Source of the DNA: Demequina sp. NBRC 110054
Lineage (GTDB): Bacteria > Actinomycetota > Actinomycetes > Actinomycetales > Demequinaceae
Direction: 5' to 3'
Assembly (NCBI RefSeq): GCF_002090115.1
Contig: NZ_BBRK01000004.1
Coordinates: 1,922,001 to 1,986,000, forward strand
DNA: 64,000 bases
The translations under genes were made by a program, and so were the position numbers. How positions within the stretch are numbered: the stretch's first letter is position 1; every line of letters begins with the position of its first letter. Positions 23,865-34,900 of the stretch are shown piece by piece. The notes under the pieces were generated by a model, which did not search any database, was not told the DNA's origin, and worked only from the letters and a program-made list of their open reading frames with translations.

Positions 23865-24316
23865 ACCGCTTTTCGCGCCTCCGCGACAGCGGTGGCCCGC
23901 GCAGCGGTCGACACACGAGGCGAGCGAGGCGCATCGTGAACGACGACGACACCCGGGAGACCATGGATCAGATCGCGACGTTGCGCGCGCTGCTGGGCCG
24001 CAATGCATCGGCCGTAGTCCTAGCCAGAGACGGGACCGCGGTCGCACTCAACAGGCGTGCATGCGGGCAACTGACCGATCTGATCCCCGACGCGCCCGCC
24101 GACGCCGTCGTGAAGGACGTCGGCTACGACCGGCAGGACCTCCGGCGGATGCTCATCGGAGTCGCACGGATCAACGTCGAAGTGAACCGCCGGCTAGGGA
24201 GCAGGCCTTCGACGCAGATACTCATGTGGGCACAGCAGCCCATCGATGACCTCGACGACTACCAGCTCCCTGGTCAACAGCAACGGCGGAAGTGGTGGCG
24301 ACGTGGCCAACCGTGA
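23861..24316 (+). CDS. Unknown protein with Phd/YefM-like segment
   Basis: The 151-aa product starts with an ATG that overlaps the HAD stop (ATGA). The N-terminus is basic (RSGRHTRRARRIV). Residues 40-75 read TLRALLGRNASAVVLARDGT then AVALNRRACGQLTDLI, which resembles the Phd/YefM antitoxin fold (helix, vv-x-r-x-G-x-pvavl, helix) and also the core of the protein at 24807. The tail is basic and Gln/Arg-rich (PGQQQRRKWWRRGQP). A DNA-binding antitoxin-like role is possible but the similarity is judged by eye only. An internal GTG at 23938 is a possible later start. Confidence 0.55.
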   Translation: MNRFSRLRDSGGPRSGRHTRRARRIVNDDDTRETMDQIATLRALLGRNASAVVLARDGTAVALNRRACGQLTDLIPDAPADAVVKDVGYDRQDLRRMLIGVARINVEVNRRLGSRPSTQILMWAQQPIDDLDDYQLPGQQQRRKWWRRGQP

Positions 24317-24803
24317 TCAACCGGCGGGCCACCCGGGCGACAAGCCCAAAGCCGAACCGCCAAGCACCTTCGGGGACGGCTCCCCACTGGCCATGCTCGT
24401 CGGCCCGTTCTACACCGCACCGACAGCGGCAACGCTTGTCGGGGTCGACGTCAAAGACCTGCCTCTGGATGGCATGCTGCGCACCGTCACCTCCGACAGC
24501 GTCGACCTCTACCCGACGATGCAGTTCAACGACGGCGGCCTGGACCCCCTCATCGCGCAGCTCGTCACGCTCCTGACGGCGACCGAAGCCGACATGTCGG
24601 CGTGGGCCGTGGCCCTGTGGCTCGCTTCGCCGCTGGCGGACCTCGACGGCAGCAGCGTCGTCGCCTGGCTCCGCGACAGGTGCGACCCCGACATCGTGTT
24701 CGCGCTCGCCCGCCAAGTTGCGTGGGTCTGGCGCGACGGTCGGCAACATCTCGAGCAGCAAGACCCCGCATCAGCAAGGCAGCAGCCTGGCAACGAGGAC
24801 TGA
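24303..24803 (+). CDS. MbcA/ParS/Xre antitoxin-like protein
   Basis: The 166-aa product has a C-terminal domain with LYPTMQFNDGGLDPLIAQLV, AWAVALWLASPLADLDGSSV and DIVFALARQVAWVWRDGRQH (residues 68-150). This follows the pattern of the MbcA/ParS/Xre antitoxin C-terminal domain: Y-P-x-Q-F, W-x-x-x-x-W-L-x-x-P, then L-G-x-x-P-V-x-x-L. Antitoxins of this type pair with RES-domain toxins; no RES toxin is visible next door. GTG 24303 was chosen with GGTGGCG just upstream; it overlaps the previous gene by 14 bp. The N-terminal 45 residues are Gly/Pro-rich and probably disordered. Confidence 0.6.
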   Translation: MANRDQPAGHPGDKPKAEPPSTFGDGSPLAMLVGPFYTAPTAATLVGVDVKDLPLDGMLRTVTSDSVDLYPTMQFNDGGLDPLIAQLVTLLTATEADMSAWAVALWLASPLADLDGSSVVAWLRDRCDPDIVFALARQVAWVWRDGRQHLEQQDPASARQQPGNED

Positions 24804-24806
24804 GCG

Positions 24807-25172
24807 ATGGAGGACAGAGACGCGCCGACGCCCGGAACGGCAAGTGACCGTGAACGTCAGATCAACGACGAGATCGAGGCTCTCTACCGGCAACGATTCG
24901 GCGACGACGAGCCTCTAGGCGTCGAAGCCGTGCAGGCAAGAAAGAGCGCGATGGTCGACGGCATCTTGGCACTCGGCAACAACGCAACACCTTGTCTCTC
25001 CGAAGCTGCGACCGGCGACGAGGACCTGGTCAGACTGGCGCGGGCGCTGAAGCGTGCCAGATGTGGCGCGATCGTGCTGACCGGAGGCAGGACCATGCTC
25101 CTGAGCCGAGACGCTTGCAGTCGCCTGCTCGGCCAATTGGAGGACCGGTCCGAGCCCGAGCGGAAACCGTGA
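24807..25172 (+). CDS. Unknown protein, last gene of coupled operon, Phd-like segment
   Basis: The 121-aa product begins MEDRDAPTPGTASDRERQIN and has a helical first half. Residues 74-112 (DLVRLARALKRARCGAIVLT, GGRTMLLSRDACSRLLGQL) resemble the Phd/YefM-like segment of the protein at 23861, so the two flank the MbcA-like gene as likely paralogues. It starts 3 bp after the preceding stop. No toxin-like catalytic motif is visible. Confidence 0.55.
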   Translation: MEDRDAPTPGTASDRERQINDEIEALYRQRFGDDEPLGVEAVQARKSAMVDGILALGNNATPCLSEAATGDEDLVRLARALKRARCGAIVLTGGRTMLLSRDACSRLLGQLEDRSEPERKP

Positions 25173-25938
25173 ACTGCCGGCAAGCGGACGGGACAAGCCC
25201 GCACGATGAGCCTGGCCGATGCACAGGTCGGGGCACACATCGAAGCGTTCGCACGGCGTCAGCAGACAGTTGGATCCGTGTTCCCCTTCTGTCGGTGGAC
25301 GCTATCGACAGCACAGCACGGCTAGTCATCAGGACTCCAGGCGGCGTCACGTGGTGGCGAAGGGACCGGTGTCGTCGGCAGAACTTGAGTGGGATGCGGG
25401 TACCGCACATGATCAGAGGGTCGTACTGGCTTGCGTGCAGCGCACGAGGGCGAGCAGGAGGGCAAGGCGTCGACGCACATTCCCTGTTGGCCTTGCGCGC
25501 CGAACGTTCGTCATGGGGCGGTTCGAGTCTTTCGTGCCGACACCGTGACGCGGACGATCGGACGCCAGCGACTACCACACGAAACGATGAGGTGCGGTAG
25601 CCCATGCTTTTGGCATGCCTCGATTTACATGGGACGATGTAGTGACCGGTTCGTCTCCGAGGCTCGATGAGTGAGCCTCGGCACAGATGCCGACGTGCAG
25701 GGGCCGCAACCCGGCCGTCGCCACCTCCCGGGCCTCGCGCCTGCGGTGCCAAGTTTGCGTCGATCGTACGCGGAAAGCCCCTCCGGGGCCGCTCCAAAGT
25801 GTCGGCAGGGCAGCGACGGATGTGCGCGCCACGCACCCAGCCTCCCCGGAGGACGCGATTCCGGCGTCACAGTGATGTCACGCCATCCTTCATTGAGCGC
25901 TGGGCAGCGCCGCCGCATCTTCCTCGACAGGAGCCACC
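25173..25938. other. Sparse region after coupled operon
   Basis: About 770 bp without a well-supported gene. A 39-codon frame at 25206-25325 (starts MSLADAQVGAHIEAFARRQQ, ends TLSTAQHG) has plausible composition and could be a small gene or the remnant of a longer one; beyond its stop no frame continues the reading clearly. Other open frames overlap each other on both strands and lack ribosome sites. The last part, 25821-25884, resembles a block upstream of 38007. Confidence 0.4.
25821..25884 (+). repeat. Dispersed upstream block, copy 1
   Basis: The block TGTGCGCGCCACGCACCC ... AGCCTCC ... TTCCGGCGTCA ... GATGTCACGCC aligns with 37888-37950 with few gaps. After it CCATCCTTCATTGAGC (copy 1) aligns with CCATCCTGAATGGAGC (copy 2). 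Both blocks lie shortly before small genes of similar C-terminal character (25939 and 38007), so the repeat is probably a conserved promoter or leader. Confidence 0.5.
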
Positions 25939-26253
25939 ATGACTATCCCGCAGCCCAACCCTGCCGATCCTGGCGACATGAGGGAAGCATCTAGCGCGGC
26001 GGTGTCACCAGCGACCGCGAGGCCCCACGGCGACGAGACGGCGCTACCTCCGCACGACCTCGATACGCGCCGCGTGCGCGCGTCTGACGTCAACCATCCG
26101 GAGGTCACCGCTGGGTGGCATGCACGCAACCCGTTGGGCCGAGACACTGCCGGGGAGAATCCCAAGTCTGCGCCTCCGGCGCTTCACGTGAGCGGCAAGC
26201 ACCAGCAGCGATCGATCCATCTCGTCGCAACCGCCGAGAAGCACGGCCACTAG
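25939..26253 (+). CDS. Small protein, possible transposase-tail relative
   Basis: The 104-aa frame has a good ribosome site (AGGAGCCACC before the ATG). It is rich in Ala, Pro, His and Asp, without a signal peptide. Two segments recall the C-terminal tail of the transposase-like proteins: TAGWHARNPLGRDTAG (compare ISGWHVRQAKPTGRDAAG at 38007) and LHVSGKHQQRSIHLVATAEK (compare HIRGGGKQALMLAIRAAAAN at 38347), though in the opposite order. It may be a rearranged relic or a small gene derived from the tail. Function unknown. Confidence 0.4.
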   Translation: MTIPQPNPADPGDMREASSAAVSPATARPHGDETALPPHDLDTRRVRASDVNHPEVTAGWHARNPLGRDTAGENPKSAPPALHVSGKHQQRSIHLVATAEKHGH

Positions 26254-26553
26254 AACTCGCGCCTCTGGTCGGCCCTCACTGAAGAGACGAGCCGACAAAC
26301 CGAGCCGTCGCGGGCCCATCGACGACGTAGTGCTGATTGAACTTGGCGAGCGCGCGACCGGCACCATCGAGAAACTGGCCGAGCCCCATCGTGCGGCGCT
26401 TGTCGTGCCTCGGCCATTCAGGAGTCCCCGGCCTACGAAGAACTTCGTCTGTCACGAAACTGTAACGGTGGACGTCGAAGCATAGTCACGCGGCAGAGCG
26501 CGTCGCTACAGTCGCGCCCAGGCGCTGGGGTGGCGCTATAGGAGGGGCTTTCT
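26254..26553. promoter_or_regulatory. Leader region of RHS operon
   Basis: A 300-bp spacer with no gene seen. The last 100 bp carry GAAACTGTAACGG and, 18 bp on, CATAGTC, a possible promoter of the ECF or housekeeping type, and end in AGGAGG before the GTG start of the DNRLRE gene. Confidence 0.35.
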
Positions 26554-28956
26554 GTGCGTACGACGATGAGGGCGTCACTTTCCGCCGGCTTGGCAGCTGT
26601 TCTAGTGGCGTCAACTGCCCTGACTGGGGTTGCCGCTGACAGGTCCCTAAACTCCACTTCGGTCCCCCTGGATGCGACCGAAGGCGAGGGCTTCTTCGAG
26701 TTGGGGGAGCCCGCGGAGTCGCCATACTGGGCGTCAACGTCCAGCGAAGCGCAGGAGCTCGCAGCGTCCCTAGATGCATATGTCGAGGACATGTCGCAGC
26801 GCACCGAAAGTGAGCGCGTGTACGCCGCGCCCGATGGGTCGTGGCTTGCAGAGGACTATCTGGGCACCGAGTGGGTGCAGGTGGCCGGCGACGGAGATGA
26901 GCCCAACGACTGGGCTGCTATCGATACCACCCTCGTGGTGGACGATGACGGCACGGTTCGGCCAGCAGTGTATGCAACGGCCTTCGTACTCTCAGGAGGC
27001 GGTGACACCGACACAGTTCTCACACGGGGGTTCGAGGGCTCCGATACAGCGCTGGAGATCGCGTGGCACGGCGGCGAGCTTCCGGTGCCGGAACTGGACG
27101 GGGCGCGGGCGACCTATGAGGACATCGCTCCAGGCGTGGACTACGTGGTGGACCTCTTTTCCTCCGGATTCGAGCAGTACTTCGTGTTCGACGACCGCGA
27201 CGCGCTCGCCGCCTTCGACGGGCTGACACTCGACATTGAGGTGGACAACGGTGGCATCGAGATCAGCGACGACTCGACGTTGACGATCGTGGACGAGTCG
27301 GGCGAGACGCTGGCGTCCTTGCCGGCCGCCTACGCGTGGGATGCGAACGAGGATGCGAAGCAGTCCACGCCCGTGCTTCAGCCATGGTCTGACGAGCCGA
27401 ACCTGTCGCCGGGGATCCGGGTCCTCGAGGGAGTGCTGCCGGAAGCTGCGGTGGACGACATCGAGCAGATGACCGAGGGGCTCTTGCTTCCCGATGAGGT
27501 TGAGGTCGCTATGGATGTCACCGGGACCCACACGGGTGCCACTGTCGCGCTTGACCTTGACATGGCATGGGTCGCGGACGAGGACACTGAATTCCCGCTC
27601 GTGATCGACCCGGTCGTGGTCGAGGGTCGGGACGCGTACGTCAACAGCAAGTACCCCAACGCGTCCTACGCGACCGAGACCGAGTTGATGATCGGCTACA
27701 CAAGTAGCTCCTACGGCGTGTTTGCGAGCCTTGTCGGCTTCGACGCGGATGACTTCACGGGCGATGGCAAGGACCAGATCACCTCTGCCTATCTCAAGCT
27801 CTACAACCACTATTCGTGGTCGTGCACCGCTTCCGCGTGGACAACCATTCTGGGCGAGCAGGTTCCCGCGGCAGTGACGTGGAACACCGCGCCCGAGGCT
27901 GTCTCGGGGTCGGTCACGTCGACGGAGACGAAGGGGTACAGCTCGTCGTGTGCAGATGGCTGGGTGTCATCGCCTGACATTGCCGGTTGGATCTCGTACT
28001 CGATCGACCAGTCCGCACAGAACTGGTCGTTGATTGTGCAGGCGGACGATCTGTCTACGCCCTACTCGTGGAAGCGCTTCTACTCTCGCGATTACGGCTC
28101 CGATACCTCCAAGCATCCGCGGATCTCCTACACCTACAACACCCGTCCTGAAGCGCCAACGAATGTCCAAGTCAACGGTGAGACATCGGCCAGTCATGTG
28201 GTCGTCGACGCGACATATCCAACTCTCTCAGCCGAGGTAACCGATGCCGGTGACGAGTCGCGTGCGTGGTTCGCGATCTTTGCCGATGGCGAGCTGATGG
28301 AGGACCTGGGAACGGATGGGATCGTGAAGGGAACCTGGGTCGCATCGGGCGACCGCTCCGTGTGGGAGCCTCCCGCCAGCAAGCAAGACCTGTTCGAGCA
28401 AGGCGTCACGTATTCATTTGTCTACCTCGGATTCGACGGCGCGCTTTTCTCTGGAGACGACCCTGCCACAAGCGCCGAGAAGAAGGACTGGACGCAGGCA
28501 GAATTCACGTTCTCCCTCACCAACCACGCACCTGTGAAGCCGACCGACGTGACCATGAACCAAGTCCCGCTGCCGCTGACAGCATCCGGCGTCCACACGG
28601 AGACCAACCGCCGACCCTCGTTCTCTGCGACCGTGGCCGACAGCGACGGCACGGGCAAGGCGGCAATCGAGGTGTGGGTCTACCGCGACGGGCACTTGAT
28701 AGACAAGATCAGTCCCAGCGGCAAGGTGGCAGCCGGAGGCACATCGCAGGTGAGGTTGCCGTTCCGGATGCAGCCGGGCTTCGAGTATGAGTTTGAGGTG
28801 CACTCCACCGACGGCGTGAATTCCTCGACCGGGAGCGTGTCGGCAGGCGCAGTCTTCGTCGTTTCGGACCCGTCGATGCCGACGGGCGTGCCGACGGATT
28901 GCGATGGGGAAGTCGGCGTGATCGCCGGTGGCGCTACCGAGTGTGTGGGGAGCTGA
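26554..28956 (+). CDS. Secreted DNRLRE-domain protein upstream of RHS toxin
   Basis: The 800-aa protein has a signal peptide (MRTTMRASLSAGLAAVLVAS, probably cut near VAADRS). A large beta-rich region with alternating acidic loops follows, then a DNRLRE domain at about residues 350-530 (YVNSKYPNASYATETELMIG; AWTTILGEQVPAAVTWNTAP; NWSLIVQADD) and fibronectin-like segments starting NTRPEAPTNVQVNG and NHAPVKPTDVTM. DNRLRE proteins of this kind commonly sit directly before giant wall-associated RHS/YD-repeat proteins in actinobacteria and may help display them. GTG 26554 is preceded by AGGAGG. Its stop lies 2 bp before the RHS start, so the two are one operon. Confidence 0.85.
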   Translation: MRTTMRASLSAGLAAVLVASTALTGVAADRSLNSTSVPLDATEGEGFFELGEPAESPYWASTSSEAQELAASLDAYVEDMSQRTESERVYAAPDGSWLAEDYLGTEWVQVAGDGDEPNDWAAIDTTLVVDDDGTVRPAVYATAFVLSGGGDTDTVLTRGFEGSDTALEIAWHGGELPVPELDGARATYEDIAPGVDYVVDLFSSGFEQYFVFDDRDALAAFDGLTLDIEVDNGGIEISDDSTLTIVDESGETLASLPAAYAWDANEDAKQSTPVLQPWSDEPNLSPGIRVLEGVLPEAAVDDIEQMTEGLLLPDEVEVAMDVTGTHTGATVALDLDMAWVADEDTEFPLVIDPVVVEGRDAYVNSKYPNASYATETELMIGYTSSSYGVFASLVGFDADDFTGDGKDQITSAYLKLYNHYSWSCTASAWTTILGEQVPAAVTWNTAPEAVSGSVTSTETKGYSSSCADGWVSSPDIAGWISYSIDQSAQNWSLIVQADDLSTPYSWKRFYSRDYGSDTSKHPRISYTYNTRPEAPTNVQVNGETSASHVVVDATYPTLSAEVTDAGDESRAWFAIFADGELMEDLGTDGIVKGTWVASGDRSVWEPPASKQDLFEQGVTYSFVYLGFDGALFSGDDPATSAEKKDWTQAEFTFSLTNHAPVKPTDVTMNQVPLPLTASGVHTETNRRPSFSATVADSDGTGKAAIEVWVYRDGHLIDKISPSGKVAAGGTSQVRLPFRMQPGFEYEFEVHSTDGVNSSTGSVSAGAVFVVSDPSMPTGVPTDCDGEVGVIAGGATECVGS

Positions 28957-28958
28957 CG

Positions 28959-31900
28959 GTGGATCTCAACGACACGAAGCGGGCCGGGCGCGCAATGGCG
29001 ACTGTCGCGGCGACTAGCGCCTTCATGCTGGCCCTTTCCGGGCCGGTGGTTGCCGTCGAAGTCCCGGCCCAAGCAATCATGGCGGACGTAGTCTCGACCC
29101 AGGTGGCATCGCCAGAGACAGACTCCGAAGCTGGTGACGTCTACACGATTGATGTGACCGACGAGGTTCACACGGACTCTGTTGACACGGCTGAGGCGCA
29201 GACCCCTGCCACAGTCGACGCCGAGGCCGCAGCATCCGCGGTCGAACTTGCCTCCGCCGATCCGGCACCAGGTTTCGACACGTTCAAGGTGGCCGCTCCG
29301 GACCAGTTCGCGGCGCGGGCCTCCCGGCAGAACACCTGGGAGGACAAGCCGACAAGTGAGTCCTACGACGTGGTCGCCGGCGTGGGCAGGCCCAGCCTCG
29401 AGAACGCGTTCGAAGGAACGTTCGGGTCCGAGATGGCCACCACTGTCGCCGTCAGCGGCCGACCTGACCTGCTTATCGAAGAAGTAGTCCGGGCCGACGA
29501 AGGTGCGAGCGTTGAAGTTGAGACCATCGACGCCTCAGCCGCTATCCCTGGCTCGGCTTTCGCGCTGAGCGTCACGCTTGATGACGGTGAGGCTGATGCC
29601 GCGTGGGTTGACCTTGCCTTGGACCTGACCGGTGTGTCGAACCTCTACGGCGCGAACTACGGCGACCGACTGCAACTGCTCGCGTTCCCCGCATGTGCGC
29701 TCACGGATCCCGACAACGCTGATTGTCTGATCGGTGTGGAGCTACCGCGCTCCGACGACCTGGGTGGACTGACGCGCGTGACAGCGCCGGCGGACTCCGG
29801 ACACGTGCTTGAGATCGACGGTGCACAGTTCGGGATGTCACGCGGAGCCGCGATCACGTCCGCCACGCGCTCCAGCGACCTGCTTGCGGGTCTTGCACAC
29901 TCCCAGGGCGTGACGATGGAAGCCTCGGTTGCAGGCCCGACCATCGTGGTGGCGGTTGCTGGCGCGGCGAGCCAGGCCGGTGACTTCGCCGCGTCCACCT
30001 TGCCGTCAGCGGGCACGTGGGCTGTCGGCGAGCAGTCCGGTGCGTTCTCGTACAGCATCGGTGTGGACGTGCCTCCGGTGACCGGAGGCCCCACGCCGGA
30101 TCTGAGCCTCAACTACTCGTCGTCGGCAGTGGACGGGCAGAACCTTGCGACGAATAACCAGTCGGGTCTTGTCGGAGACGGATGGAGCCTGTCCACCGCG
30201 TACATAGAACGCAATTTCAAGAACTGCGAAGATGACATCGACGATGGTGCTGACCGCAATTTCGAAGCCGCCGACTACGACGGTGACCTGTGCTGGCAGT
30301 CGCCTTACAGCGACGCCCCAGCGTCGATGTCGCTTACTCTCGTCCTCGACGGCAGCGCCTACGACGTCGTGCGTGACAGCGGCAACCTCTTCTACGTTGA
30401 GGACAACCCGGACTGGCGTCTCACCCGCGTCACCCGCAGCGGTGACAGCTTCAACGGCGACAACAACTCTGAGTACTTCGTGCTGCGCACACCTGATGGC
30501 TCGGTCTACTACTTTGGGCTCGGAGACGTCGACGGCATGACGACGAACTCGGTGGCCACCGTGCCTGTCTATGGAGACGACGATGAGGAACCTCACGGCG
30601 ACTCGGGCACCGACCCGACCGTACAGGGCTACCGTTTCATGCTCGACCACGAAGAGGACTCCACCGGTTTCGGTGCCACCTACGAGTATGCGCAGTCGAC
30701 CAACCACTACCGTTCCGGCTCTGGAAGCACTCTGGAGTACGTGCGCGACATTCGTCTGCTGAATGTCTTCTACGGTGCCCGTTTCGATGAGGCCGACGCG
30801 GACGCTCCAGGTTCTCGACTGTCGAGCTACCAGGCGAAGGCCAACCTCGGCTACTCCATGCGCTGCGTCGAGACCACCACCTACAACGACCCGTTGAGCG
30901 CGGCCGCGGAGGACGATTGCGCGCAAAGTGCCCTCAAGGCCGTCACCGATCCCGACGGCCTGGACTCTGACGGCAAGACCTCGACCTATGTCGACACACC
31001 TATCGACTTGCTGTGCACGGGCTCGTGCACGAGCGTGCAGGATGCGCCGGTGTTCTTCGCCACGCACCGTCTGGACAACATCACGACACTCGTCTACGCC
31101 AGTGGCGATTGGGGCAAGGTGCAGCGCACCCAACTGGTGCAGAGCATGCCCGCCACCTCAGATCAGAACACTCGGGCGTTGTGGCTCGACTCGGTGTACA
31201 CCGTCGCGTACAACGACTACGACACCGACGACTACCTGCGCACCTACGCGGTCACCTTTGATGGCACGGAGATGAACAACCGTGTCGACTGGGACCCCTC
31301 TGACCCGACCCGCACCGCGCTGCCCAAGAGACGCATCACCCGCGTGACTGAAGGCACCGGCGAGCGCATCCGCGTCGACTACGCCGACTACGGTGAGGTC
31401 GACGTCTGCCCCACCGAGGGATTCGACCTCGACGACGAGGACGACTCACAGTGGGTGACGGACTTCGTAGCGTCAAAGAACACCGACTCGTGCTACACGT
31501 CCGTACGCAAGAAGAGCGCCGGGATCTACCACCACTACTTGGTCAAGGAGATCAAGCTTGTCGACACGGTGGGTGGCCAGCCTGAGCAGACCTATACGTA
31601 CGCCTACATCGGTAACGGCGCGTGGAACTATGCCGAGAATGAGTTGTACGACAACGACGACAGCCACTCGGGCTTCTCGGACTGGCGTGGTTACGAGGTC
31701 GTCAGGGTCACCACCGGCACCGGAGACAACGCACTGACCGTGCGCAACCAGTACTTCCGAGGTATCAGCAAGCGCTACATGGCATCCAGCGGCGAAGAAG
31801 GCCCGGTAGTCGACCTTGAGACGATCGTGGGCGGCTTCATCCGGGAAGACGTGCCTCGCATGGCTGGCTATCTGGCATCCTCCACGACTCGCGATGCCGA

Positions 31901-34900
31901 GGGAACTCTCATTGCGGCCACCGCCTACCAATACTCACTGACGCAACCCTCCACGGGAAACGCCTTGCAGCAGGCGAGCATCGCCAGGCTGAGGACCACG
32001 GTCGACTACGCGTACGAGCCCGGCACCACCTGGTCGAGCACCTCAACGACGACGTCGACATACAACGACAACGGATACCTCGACCACGAGAAGACGACAG
32101 TCGCGACGACGAACGACGGTAGCGAGGTGGACTCTGCCACCACATGCGTCGAATACGGCTACGCACAGAACACCACTAACGCCGATGGTGCCGCAGTGAG
32201 CTACTGGAATGAGGCCACGTGGCACGCCACCGAATACCTGATGCTCCAGGCCAGCACCACCACCTACGAAGGCACCTGCGCAAGCGGTACTGAGACGTCC
32301 TACAGCTACGTGCTGTACGACGGATCGGAGACGCTGTCGGACAACACGCCCACCCGTGGTCTTGCGACAGCAGAGGTGCAGAAGATCGACGGTGACACCT
32401 ACTCTCGCGCAGAAGCCACGTACGACGACGAAGCGCGCATCATCACTGCCACGATGCCTGAGGAAGTGAAGAAGGCGCAGGGCAACTCCTCGTACGAGCC
32501 TGCGATGACGACCTGGACATACTGGCGCAACGCGGCGGGAGTGACCAAGACGGCGGTGACAGACGCTGCAGGCAACACCTCTGCAACCTGGGCAGAGCCG
32601 AACTACGGCAACGTCTACCGGCAGAAGTCCGCCAACGGTGACTTCACCTACTACGGTTACGACGCGTTCGGGATGCTCACCCAGGTGTGGGCACCGACGG
32701 AATACGGCCAGAGCAGTGCCCCGTCACTGGATGTCGTGCCGACCGCATACTACGAGTACGACCTCTACACGACCGAGCTCAGCGCTCGAACCCGCCCTGT
32801 GGCCGTGATGAGTGCCTCGTACATGGGCAAGAACGCCAGCGGAAACTACATCTGTATCGAAGACGGCTGCTTCGTCAACCGCTCCTACACCTTTTACGAT
32901 GGCTTCGGACGCGAGATCCAGACGCACACCGTGGCAGCAGACGGCTCCGAAGGTCGTACTGTGTCAGCCACCCAATATGACCAGTACGGTCAGGTCATCC
33001 TCACCTCGGGAGCGTTCTACGACTCCAAGTCTGCCCAGTTCTCCTCGGGCTTGGTAGACCTCGTCGCCGACGACTATGAGACCGACGTCGACACCTACAC
33101 CGAAATCGTCTACGACGCGTTGGGCCGCACGATCTCGTCGACGTCCATGGTGAAGGAAGCCGACGAGTTGACGGCGGTCGCACAGCAGGAGGTCACTACC
33201 ACCTACCTCGGATCAAAGCAGGCGACGCAGACACTCGCCTACGACGACGACGGTGCAAACCCCGAGGTCGTCGCCACCACTGAGGCGACCTATGACGCAC
33301 GCAACCGCCTCGTCACGCAGACGCAGTTGCCGGCCGACGACGACACGACGTCGACCGCGATCACCACCAACTATGCATACGAGACCTTCGCCAGCGGGTC
33401 GCGAACCACGGTGACCGACTCCGGCAACAAAAAGACCGAATACACCTGGGACCTTGCAGGCCGCCAGACATCCTTGAAGGACCCCAACGCGGGCTTGACC
33501 TCGTACACCTACGACGCCGACGGCAACGCTACGGAGACGACGAGCCCCGCAGGTACCGTGACGATGGAGTACGACGTGCTAGGGCGGCTCGTGGGTCGTA
33601 CTTCGAAGGAGCCCGATGGTTCCGACGAGGACGAGTCGAGTTCTGCTACCTGGACGTACGCCAACGCCGAGAACCTCGCCGATCTTGAGCTGGACACTGG
33701 CGATCTCGGGCTACTTGTCAAGGAGACTGCGACCACTGTCGTCGGCGACGATTCGTATGAGGTTGCCACGACATACACCTACGACGAAGACCACCGCCTT
33801 GCCGAGTCGACCGTCACGCTGCCAGACTCGGAGCTTCTGGGCGATCTGTCGGGCTACGTGTACACGCAATCGTTCGACTACGACGACGTTGGACAACTCA
33901 CCGACGTCGACCTGCCCGCCGCGGGATCACTGGAAGCGGAGACCGTCACGACCGGCTACAACCGCTTCGGCCAGGCTGTGACGCTCTCGACGCTCAGTGC
34001 CGGCAACGCCGAACAACTCGTCACCGGCGTGACATACGACGCCATCGGCCGACTGACCTCGCGTTCCTACGTCAACGGAGGCACCCGCACGGTCAGTTGG
34101 AACGCCGACTCGTCGATTGCCCAGGTTGCGTTTGGTGCCGCAGACGGCACGGACCCGGTGCAGGACGACGAATACGTGTACGACGACGCAGGTCGGGTCA
34201 CGGCGATCATCGACCAAGTCGTCCGAAGCGACGAAACGGATACGTACGACTACATCCAGGGCCAGTGCTTCGTGTACGACGGACTCAACCGCCTGCAATC
34301 CGCCTGGACCTACGACGCAACCGGAACAACCGAGGGCGAAACAGCGGAGTGTGGCACCGCAGTCGACACAGACGACACTTCATGGACCTACGACGCGTCG
34401 TCGTACGCCCAATCCTGGACCTACGACAAGGTCGGAGAGATCCTCACCCAGTCCACCACGCTTCCCTCGACATCAACACTCGACGACGGGGACACCCTCG
34501 ACGCCACAGAGCAGCTCGCGACGGCAAGCGCCGATCCGGTCGCGAGTGCTGAAGCCACCACGAGCGCACAGCCCTCGACTTCCGCTTCCGCCAGCACGGC
34601 GGCAACGGCGACCCCGAGCACCACCGTCGATCCGACAGCTTCAGCCGAGGACACAGAGACGGAAGAGACTGCTCCCGCAGCGTCTGCCGCCTCCGTCGAC
34701 GAGGGCGCTGTCGGAGCCGCCTCCACGGTCAACGAGAACTTCGACTCAGAAGACTCTGCGCACCCGGCTGCAGTGACCAAGGTGACAGCAACCAGCAGCG
34801 AGGGCGAGACCACCAAGAGTTACCAATACGATGCCGCTGGCCGGCTGACGACACGAACCGCCAATGGCGAAACCCTCACCGCCAGCTGGGACGTGATGTC

